Source of the DNA: an uncultured Bacteroidales bacterium
Lineage (GTDB): Bacteria > Bacteroidota > Bacteroidia > Bacteroidales > F082
Direction: 5' to 3'
Assembly (NCBI GenBank): GCA_905234765.1
Contig: CAJOIF010000049.1
Span: 391 to 12,228, forward strand
Length of the DNA: 11,838 bases
The notes under the pieces are model-generated. The model saw only the letters and a program-made list of their open reading frames with translations, ran no database searches and was not told the origin of the DNA. The position numbers were made by a program, and so were the translations under genes. This document shows positions 6,770-11,838 of the stretch, one piece after another (the first letter of the stretch is position 1; each line of letters opens with the position of its first letter).

Positions 6770-8005
6770 ATGAAATTCAAGCATTTATTGACCGCAGCCG
6801 CTTTGATGCTCAGCGTCTGCGCCGTTGCACAACCACCGATGCCGAAACCTGAAGAAAAGGAAGAAGGCGAAGGCTTCAAATTTGACACCATCAAAGTTTT
6901 GCCCGTTACCTCTGTTAAGGACCAAAACCAAGCCGGTACATGCTGGTGCTATTCCTCATTGGCATTCTTTGAGGCCGAGCTGCTCCGCATGGGCAAGCCC
7001 GAGTACGACTTCTCGGAAATGTACATCGTTTACAAGACCTATTTGGACCGCGCCGAGGCCGCTGTTCGCACCCACGGCGACGTGTCGTTCTCACAAGGTG
7101 GCTCTTTCGGTGACGTGCTGTATGCCATCAAGCATTACGGCCTCGTTCCTGATGAGTTGATGCCTGCTGGTGCCATGCACGGCGACTCTCTCTCCAATTT
7201 CACTGAGCTCTCCGCTGTCACCGACCCCTTTGTGGAAGGTGTCATCAAGAGCCGCAAGATCCAAATGGACAAGGATGGTAACCCGCTGTGGAAGAAAGCC
7301 TTGGCTGGCATTTATGATGCCTACCTTGGTGTTCCTCCGACCGAGTTCACCTACAATGGTAAGAAGTACACTCCCATGAGCTTCGCCGAATCGACGGGCC
7401 TCAACATGAACGACTATGTCAACCTGACTTCGTTCACGCATCATCCTTTCTATGAGCCTTTTGTCATCGAAGTGCAGGACAACTGGCGTTGGGGTCAGGC
7501 TTGGAACCTTCCCATCGACGAACTCATGCAGGTGATGGACAACGCTATCGAAAAAGGCTATCCCATTGCTTGGGGGTCTGACGTCAGCGAAAGCGGCTGG
7601 CTCCGTGGCAAGATGGCTGGTATCGCCGTCCTTCCCGACCTGGAAGCCAAAGGTCGTGACTTGCAAGGTAGCGACATGGCCCACTGGCTGGGTATGAGTG
7701 CCGCCGATCGTAAAAAGGAAGCCATGAGCCAACCTACTCCCCAAAAGTGGGTCACGCAGAAGGAACGCCAAATCGCCTATGACAACTACGAGACGGGCGA
7801 CGACCATGGTATGCTCATCTACGGCACCGCCAAGGACCAAATCGGCAACGAGTACTTCATCGTGAAGAACAGCTGGGGCGACGCTGGCCAGTACAATGGT
7901 ATTTGGTACGTCTCCAAGGCTTTTGTCCGTTACAAGACCTTGAACATCGTGGTCCACAAGGACGCTCTGCCGAAGGACATTGCCAAGAAGATTGGCATCA
8001 AATAA
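6770..8005 (+). CDS. Exported C1B cysteine peptidase, bleomycin hydrolase/PepC-like (copy 2)
   Basis: A 411-aa paralogue of the preceding peptidase. The signal peptide covers 1-20 (cleavage AVA|Q); LSVC at 14-17 is a poor lipobox, so signal peptidase I is favoured. A short Pro/Glu-rich linker follows (21-35). Catalytic residues are Gln52 (VKDQNQAGTCW), Cys58, His346 (GDDHGMLIYGTA) and Asn367 (VKNSWGDAGQYNG). As in copy 1 the nucleophile is followed by Trp-Cys. Shared blocks such as FSEMY/LSEMF, SQGG, DAYLG, KKYTPMSFAE and VHKDALPK/LHKDALSK show a gene duplication. This copy has an insertion of roughly 30 residues around 285-330, before the His block, rich in charged residues. It has its own promoter at 6607-6638 and a strong hairpin after its stop, so it can be expressed separately from copy 1. 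A periplasmic peptide-trimming role is inferred. Confidence 0.88.
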   Translation: MKFKHLLTAAALMLSVCAVAQPPMPKPEEKEEGEGFKFDTIKVLPVTSVKDQNQAGTCWCYSSLAFFEAELLRMGKPEYDFSEMYIVYKTYLDRAEAAVRTHGDVSFSQGGSFGDVLYAIKHYGLVPDELMPAGAMHGDSLSNFTELSAVTDPFVEGVIKSRKIQMDKDGNPLWKKALAGIYDAYLGVPPTEFTYNGKKYTPMSFAESTGLNMNDYVNLTSFTHHPFYEPFVIEVQDNWRWGQAWNLPIDELMQVMDNAIEKGYPIAWGSDVSESGWLRGKMAGIAVLPDLEAKGRDLQGSDMAHWLGMSAADRKKEAMSQPTPQKWVTQKERQIAYDNYETGDDHGMLIYGTAKDQIGNEYFIVKNSWGDAGQYNGIWYVSKAFVRYKTLNIVVHKDALPKDIAKKIGIK

Positions 8006-8029
8006 ACGAAGTTTATAGTCGCAAAACCA

Positions 8030-8063
8030 AACAAAGGGAAGGCCTCAGGGCTTTCCCTTTGTT
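8030..8063 (+). terminator. Strong hairpin after the second C1B gene, likely terminator
   Basis: Positions 8030-8044 pair with 8049-8063 over 15 bp (one G-U) around a TCAG tetraloop. The 3' arm ends in CCCTTTGTT and is followed by GAAATAAAA rather than a T run, so termination may be partial. It separates the peptidase gene from the lipoprotein gene, for which I see no independent TAnnTTTG promoter; readthrough may supply that gene. Confidence 0.65.
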
Positions 8064-8076
8064 GAAATAAAAACCT

Positions 8077-9276
8077 ATGCTTGTGAAAAAGAACATATTA
8101 TTGCTAACCGCCATGATCCTCATGGTTTCGTGCAACGCACAAAATACCAACAACACCAAGGACATGAAGACAGAACGCCTTACTTATTTTTCATTTGACC
8201 ATCATAACACTATGGCCATGTTTAGCGGAGAGAAATATCAAGTCTCCACCATGAAAGACGGTAACATCCATGTTGTCATCGACGAGGGTTATCCCAATGA
8301 GAAGGACTTCTACATCAACGACAGTGCCATTTTTGATGAACTGTTGGCTATCGTCAAGGAGTTCGAGATGGATAAATACAAAAGCGATTACCAACCTTCG
8401 ATGCGTGTCTTTGATGGCGATTCTTGGTCGTTGTACTACAAATATGACTTTGGACACAGCGTCCATTCAGGCGGCTACATGGCTTGGCCTAACAACTACC
8501 ACGAAGCACATCAAGCCATATCAGAGTATTTCCAGAAATGGAGAGACTATGCAATTGAGGCCAAAAAAATCGATTTGTTCCGATACACCAGCAAAAACAA
8601 CAGCGGCTGCGACCTCGAGTATCGCATCGAACGCGGTGAGGAAGAAGCCACGCTTACCATCCGTAATGCCGAATACGAAACCAACAAGCAGCTTTCTGTT
8701 AGTAATGATTATTTGGATAGGCTACAAGAACTTGTCAATATCTATCGCCTGAAAGACGAATATGACCGCACTACTGACGATGATAGCGTTACAAATTACA
8801 ATTACCTTGTTTGTTTCAGCAACGGCGACACGCTTGATATCAAAGGCTATTATACCACGTACCTTAGCGGTACGGGGAGCGCCTTCGAGAGTTTCTTCAG
8901 TCATTGGCTTCCCGTTCGCGGCAATATCGTCAGGTTTGAGTATTTTTATAGAATCGATAGCTTCCGCGAAATCAAATACTACGTCACCAAGGAAGGCGAG
9001 GAGTTTGCCCTCAGTTACTATGACGAAAGGAGAGAGTGGCACGAAAGGAAGATGGACAGCGAGGACATGCCGAAGCTTCAGGAATTGGTTGAGTCTTTCG
9101 GCCTTGACAAGGCTAAAGACGAGTTTCGAGGCAACAATACATGGTTCCTCTTTACGGATTATGATTCGGGCGACTTGTCACGTGTAGGCGGTCGGGGCGA
9201 TGACGAGGCCTCGAAAGAGAAAGAGCAACACATTTTTGATGCTCTTACGGAGTTTTTTGCGCCTTATCTCAAATAG
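8077..9276 (+). CDS. Lipoprotein of unknown function with three degenerate repeats
   Basis: A 399-aa protein. Residues 1-18 form a signal peptide ending in MVS with Cys19 as the predicted lipidated residue. I do not recognise a named family. By eye the mature part is three units of about 115 residues (about 35-155, 166-277, 283-395). Each begins with a beta-rich F/Y-containing block, then an L..L..L/V helix (ELLAIVKEFEMDKY, RLQELVNIYRLKDEY, KLQELVESFGLDKAK), then a D/N-G or aromatic strand, and ends with a helix around F..F/W. No catalytic motif stands out. Residues after Cys19 (N-A-Q-N) do not show a clear acidic surface-export signal, so its membrane side is open. It follows the peptidase genes on the same strand and ends 2 nt from the convergent yitT-type gene. 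A binding or scaffold role would be a guess. Confidence 0.8.
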   Translation: MLVKKNILLLTAMILMVSCNAQNTNNTKDMKTERLTYFSFDHHNTMAMFSGEKYQVSTMKDGNIHVVIDEGYPNEKDFYINDSAIFDELLAIVKEFEMDKYKSDYQPSMRVFDGDSWSLYYKYDFGHSVHSGGYMAWPNNYHEAHQAISEYFQKWRDYAIEAKKIDLFRYTSKNNSGCDLEYRIERGEEEATLTIRNAEYETNKQLSVSNDYLDRLQELVNIYRLKDEYDRTTDDDSVTNYNYLVCFSNGDTLDIKGYYTTYLSGTGSAFESFFSHWLPVRGNIVRFEYFYRIDSFREIKYYVTKEGEEFALSYYDERREWHERKMDSEDMPKLQELVESFGLDKAKDEFRGNNTWFLFTDYDSGDLSRVGGRGDDEASKEKEQHIFDALTEFFAPYLK

Positions 9277-9278
9277 CC

Positions 9279-10169
9279 TCAGTGTTTGATCTGCTCGAAG
9301 CCTTTGCCATAGGCACCCATTACGGTGTTCATCGTTATGAAGGCTTTCGGGTCTTCGTCTTTCACAATTCTTAATATCTGCTGCGATTCGCGCTTGTGTG
9401 CCACCACCATGAGGATGGGGCCTTCTTTCTTGGTGTACCAGCCCGTGCCATTGATTACGGTCACGCCACGCTGCATTTCATTGGCGATGCGGTCAGCTAT
9501 TTTGTCGGGTTCAGAGGTGAAGATAAAAGCTTGAACGGTCTGTTTATTACCTGTCAGTACCAGGTCGATGCAATAGCTGCACACACCCATGACCACGAAG
9601 CTGTAGATGAAGTCCTCGATGGTGTTGCCCACGATGAAGCCGCAGGCGATGATGATAATGTCGCAAAGCAGGATGACGCGCCCCTGCGAAATGTTGCGGT
9701 ACTTGCAGACAATCATGGCGATGATGTCGGTGCCGCCTGTGCTGCCGCCTTGGGTAAAGGCCACGCCGATGCTCAGTCCCGCCAAGCCGCCACCGAGGAT
9801 GGCCGCAAGGAAATGGTCGCTGACGAAAGGCTGCATCGTGCCCGCCATCATCGGGTCGGTGATATAATGCTGCAGCAACGACATGAACACAGATGCCATG
9901 ATGATGGAGTATCCCGTCTTAATGCCAAAGCCCACGCCAATGACCTTCAATGCGATGGCCAAAAGTATCGCGTTGATGACAAACACGGAGATACCCGTGG
10001 AGAGACCTGTGCCCCAATAAATCAAGGCCGCGATGCCACTCACGCCACCACCCATGAGGTGGTTCGGGATGAGGAAGGCCGTCCAGCCCAAGCACATGCA
10101 AAACAGCGCAAGAGTGATGATGACATAGCGCTTGGCTTCGGCGAGGAAACTTTTCTTGTTTGTTTTCAT
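9279..10169 (-). CDS. YitT-family membrane protein (DUF161/DUF2179)
   Basis: A 296-aa integral inner-membrane protein. Hydrophobic segments lie at about 15-35, 43-52, 57-80, 85-100, 118-138, 165-182 and 187-206. The signature blocks FLIPNHLMGGGVSGIA (32-47) and FTQGGSTGGTDIIA (138-151) are typical of the YitT family. From about 213 to 290 there is a soluble DUF2179-type domain (QAFIFTSEPDKIADRI, GRGVT-like MQRGVTVINGTGWY, GAYGKGFE at the end). The function of the family is not firmly known; an export or transport role has been proposed. Its stop lies 2 nt from the convergent lipoprotein gene with no terminator between. A -7 box for its own promoter lies at 10190-10197. Confidence 0.92.
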   Translation of the reverse strand: MKTNKKSFLAEAKRYVIITLALFCMCLGWTAFLIPNHLMGGGVSGIAALIYWGTGLSTGISVFVINAILLAIALKVIGVGFGIKTGYSIIMASVFMSLLQHYITDPMMAGTMQPFVSDHFLAAILGGGLAGLSIGVAFTQGGSTGGTDIIAMIVCKYRNISQGRVILLCDIIIIACGFIVGNTIEDFIYSFVVMGVCSYCIDLVLTGNKQTVQAFIFTSEPDKIADRIANEMQRGVTVINGTGWYTKKEGPILMVVAHKRESQQILRIVKDEDPKAFITMNTVMGAYGKGFEQIKH

Positions 10170-10189
10170 AACAAATTGATTTTATGGGG

Positions 10190-10197
10190 CAAAAGTA
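10190..10197 (-). promoter_or_regulatory. Putative -7 box of the YitT-family gene
   Basis: The minus strand reads TACTTTTG at 10197-10190, an exact TAnnTTTG. The predicted start is about 15 nt upstream of the ATG at 10169, giving a short leader. No TTTG sits at the -33 distance. It lies just past the tRNA operon terminator, so the gene is probably transcribed independently of the tRNAs. Confidence 0.5.
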
Positions 10198-10225
10198 GAG
10201 ATAAATTGCTTTGTAAAAAGAAAGA

Positions 10226-10248
10226 CCTCCCGATTTTTCATCGAGAGG
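10226..10248 (-). terminator. Terminator of the tRNA operon
   Basis: CCTC-C-CGAT (10226-10234) pairs with ATCG-A-GAGG (10240-10248) with one internal C-A mismatch and a 5-nt loop. On the minus strand it is followed by a T-rich run (TCTTTCTTTTT, 10225-10215). On the plus strand nine T's follow (10251-10259), so it could also act in that direction. It lies 14 nt past the 3' end of tRNA-Leu. Confidence 0.75.
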
Positions 10249-10261
10249 CATTTTTTTTTCG

Positions 10262-10346
10262 TACCCGAGGCCGGGCTCGAACCGGCACGGCTTTAAAGGC
10301 CAAGGGATTTTAAGTCCCTCGTGTCTACCAATTCCACCACTCAGGC
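10262..10346 (-). tRNA. tRNA-Leu (anticodon UAA)
   Basis: An 85-nt class II tRNA. The acceptor stem is GCCTGAG with CTCGGGT (two G-U pairs, including G1-U72), with discriminator A. The D arm is GTGGAATTGGTAGACAC. The anticodon stem AGGGA/TCCCT encloses loop CTTAAAA, giving anticodon UAA (10312-10310). A long variable arm with GGCC/GGCT-type pairing follows, as in leucine tRNAs. The T arm is GCCGG-TTCGAGC-CCGGC. CCA is not encoded. It is the last tRNA of the operon before the terminator. Confidence 0.95.
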
Positions 10347-10359
10347 ACTTACACAAAAA

Positions 10360-10419
<60 letters not shown>

Positions 10420-10513
10420 TTCGCTTCGCGAATCGGGGTTTCTGTCGCGACTCGGCATAATCAAACTCCGTTTGCTTCTGCACTCACTGCTCCAAAAACA
10501 CCGCTTGGCTTTG

Positions 10514-10586
<73 letters not shown>

Positions 10587-10692
10587 TTCGCTTCGCGAAT
10601 CGGGGTTTTCGTCACGACTCGGCATAATCAAACTTCGTTTGCTTCTGCGCTCGCTGCTCCGAAAACACCGCTTTCTTTTGCGAATTGCGCGG

Positions 10693-10722
10693 CAAAAGTA
10701 CAACTTTTTTCAATACCACAAG
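10693..10722 (-). promoter_or_regulatory. Putative promoter of the tRNA operon
   Basis: On the minus strand TACTTTTG (10700-10693) is an exact -7 box. CTTG (10722-10719), 18 nt upstream, is a three-of-four match to the -33 TTTG. Transcription would start near 10686 and run through about 100 nt of leader, tRNA-Gly, the truncated copy and tRNA-Leu to the terminator at 10226-10248. Confidence 0.65.
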
Positions 10723-10820
10723 CATTTTTGAGAAAAATTTTCGTTCTTTGTAGTTTTTAAGCTGATTTTGCGTCTAATAAGCAAACGATTCTGAACCATA
10801 CTTCGACAAGCTCAGTAACC
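10701..10820. other. AT-rich region between the tRNA operon and the sigma-factor gene, ending in a repeat-like motif
   Basis: No ORF of note lies here. The left part holds the minus-strand tRNA promoter. I find no convincing TAnnTTTG box on the plus strand for the sigma gene. At 10799-10815 the motif ACTTCGACAAGCTCAGT resembles a short interspersed repeat that I recall from many bacterial genomes. It ends 5 nt before the ATG, so it forms the ribosome-binding region of the sigma gene. Confidence 0.4.
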
Positions 10821-11303
10821 ATGAAAGAGAAAGAAACGAAATTTGCGAACATCGTGAAGGCACACAAAAACACCATCTATACCGTGTGCTACCTCTTCTC
10901 GAAGGACCAAGACGAGGTGAACGACTTGTTCCAAGAGACGCTCATCAACCTGTGGCGGGGCTTCAACACGTTCAAGGGACAATGCGACGTGAAGACCTGG
11001 ATTTGGCGCGTCAGCCTCAACACCTGCCTCACCGCCGAGCGCAAGAAGAAACGCAGCTTGGAGACCGTTCCGCTCTCAATGGACATCAATCTCTTTACCG
11101 ACACGGACGAAGACACTCGACAAATCCAGCAACTCTACCGCCGCATCAACAAACTCGGCGTGGTCGATAGGGCCATCATCTTGCTTTGGCTCGAAAACAT
11201 GAGCTATGAGGAAATCGGGCAAATCATTGGCATCTCCACGAAGAACGTCTCCGTCAAATTGGTCAGAATCAAGGAACAACTGAAGAAAATGTCAAACGAA
11301 TAA
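10821..11303 (+). CDS. ECF-type RNA polymerase sigma factor
   Basis: A 160-aa sigma-70 family protein with only regions 2 and 4, as in ECF factors. Region 2 covers about 10-76: DEVNDLFQETLINLWRGF (31-48) is the core-binding helix, and VKTWIWRVSLNTC (57-69) is region 2.3-2.4 for promoter melting and -10 recognition. A linker (77-103) rich in Asp/Glu/Thr joins region 4 at about 104-156. There MSYEEIGQIIGISTKNVSVKLVR (127-149) forms the helix-turn-helix for -35 binding. The length is normal and the start gives a complete region 2. The next gene begins 11 nt after the stop and codes for a membrane protein, a common arrangement for a sigma factor with its regulator. The target promoter and signal cannot be read here. 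Confidence 0.9.
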   Translation: MKEKETKFANIVKAHKNTIYTVCYLFSKDQDEVNDLFQETLINLWRGFNTFKGQCDVKTWIWRVSLNTCLTAERKKKRSLETVPLSMDINLFTDTDEDTRQIQQLYRRINKLGVVDRAIILLWLENMSYEEIGQIIGISTKNVSVKLVRIKEQLKKMSNE

Positions 11304-11314
11304 AACGCAAAACC

Positions 11315-11838
11315 ATGGAAAACAACGAATTGGAAGAAATGCGGGCGCAATTGGCCACTTTGAACGAAAAGCTGGAGAACGAAAGCATCGTTGACGAAAG
11401 GCTTGTCAGTGAAGCCACAAAAAACCACGTTTCCGAATTGCAGCGGAAACTGATTGGCAGAATCGTCATAATTACCCTGTGGGCAGCTTACTTTTATTGG
11501 AAACTTGAACTTGGTATATTTCTACTTTGGTGCGTGGGTCTCCTCGTAATAAGCATTTACACATATCTTGTGGTTCGCCAAGGCAATTCCGCATCCATGC
11601 CTGTGGCGGAATACGCACGGCGACTCCGCAAAACCTTGAAAATCTACAAAATAGGTAACAGGTTTCTATGGATATTAACCATTATCCTTATATTGGCTTG
11701 GGCAACACACGTACTTGTCTTAAATTGGCCATCAAATTTAGAACAAGTATTTACCGTTTTCTTTGTGTGTTTCATAATTGCCCTAATTTTATTGGTGGCC
11801 TATTTTATCAGAAACGTGTATGTTTCGCCTGAAGTCGA
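11315..11838 (+). CDS. Coiled-coil, multi-pass membrane protein, candidate partner of the sigma factor (partial)
   Basis: The frame is open from ATG 11315 to the end of the window (174 codons, no stop), so the gene is cut by the window edge. Residues 1-46 are a charged, heptad-like helix (MENNELEEMRAQLATLNEKL onward). Hydrophobic segments follow at about 48-62, 66-87, 117-135 and 145-165, making at least four likely membrane spans, with a basic loop (RRLRKTLKIYK, 102-112) between the second and third. It lacks the HxxxCxxC zinc motif of classical anti-sigma factors. Position 11 nt after the sigma gene suggests co-transcription. An anti-sigma or sensor role is inference from context; the soluble N-terminal helix would be the natural sigma-contact part. 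Confidence 0.75.
   Translation, partial: MENNELEEMRAQLATLNEKLENESIVDERLVSEATKNHVSELQRKLIGRIVIITLWAAYFYWKLELGIFLLWCVGLLVISIYTYLVVRQGNSASMPVAEYARRLRKTLKIYKIGNRFLWILTIILILAWATHVLVLNWPSNLEQVFTVFFVCFIIALILLVAYFIRNVYVSPEV

Noticed and set aside
6783..6829. Lipoprotein signal in the second C1B peptidase (LSVC)
   Set aside because: Val before the Cys breaks the lipobox, and AVA|Q just after is a good signal peptidase I site.
9396..10313. Plus-strand open frame of 305 codons opposite the YitT-type gene
   Set aside because: It is antisense to a clear membrane protein, His/Asp-rich in a way typical of shadow frames, and runs into the tRNA-Leu gene.
10743..10750. GTTCTTTG as a -7 box for the sigma gene
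   Set aside because: It lacks the TA of TAnnTTTG, and the nearest TTTG is only 12 nt upstream.

Overview
The window looks like chromosome from a member of the Bacteroidales (Bacteroidota), perhaps Prevotella-like. Four things point there. The large peptidase at 2696 carries a type IX secretion C-terminal domain. Several intergenic regions carry the Bacteroidota -7 box TAnnTTTG. Start codons follow A-rich leaders with little Shine-Dalgarno sequence. The tRNA genes do not encode CCA. The species cannot be fixed from the sequence alone.

Layout, left to right. (1) 1-33: the last codons of an upstream gene, followed by a terminator-like hairpin. (2) 105-1702: a two-gene operon with an ATGA overlap, coding for a class-M sirtuin (catalytic His replaced by Gln) and a zinc-dependent macrodomain protein. 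This is a matched writer/eraser pair for reversible protein ADP-ribosylation. (3) 1703-2046: an AT-rich intergenic stretch with a perfect 13-bp inverted repeat and a bidirectional terminator. (4) 2047-2592, minus: an RluE-type 23S rRNA pseudouridine synthase, divergent from the next gene across a strikingly symmetrical promoter region. (5) 2696-8005: a secreted cysteine-peptidase cluster. It holds a C10 (interpain/streptopain-type) peptidase with a type IX sorting domain, then two paralogous exported bleomycin-hydrolase/PepC-like (C1B) peptidases. The second C1B gene has its own promoter and a leader with a REP-like double hairpin. (6) 8077-9276: a lipoprotein of unknown function, apparently made of three degenerate repeats. 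(7) 9279-10169, minus: a YitT-family membrane protein that ends 2 nt from the lipoprotein gene. (8) 10262-10700, minus: a tRNA operon with promoter, intact tRNA-Gly(GCC), a second 3'-truncated tRNA-Gly copy made by a 167-bp-period tandem duplication, tRNA-Leu(UAA) and a terminator. (9) 10821-11838: an ECF-type sigma factor followed 11 nt later by a coiled-coil/multi-TM protein that runs off the window and is a plausible partner of the sigma factor.

How the genes fit together. The C10 enzyme probably acts on extracellular protein after type IX export, and the two C1B enzymes (signal peptide, no sorting domain) could trim the resulting peptides in the periplasm. The sirtuin and macrodomain proteins should add and remove ADP-ribose on a common target, but no lipoylation genes, their known partners in Gram-positive pathogens, are visible here. 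The other genes look like ordinary housekeeping or regulatory functions. I see no phage, conjugative element, CRISPR array or intact insertion sequence.
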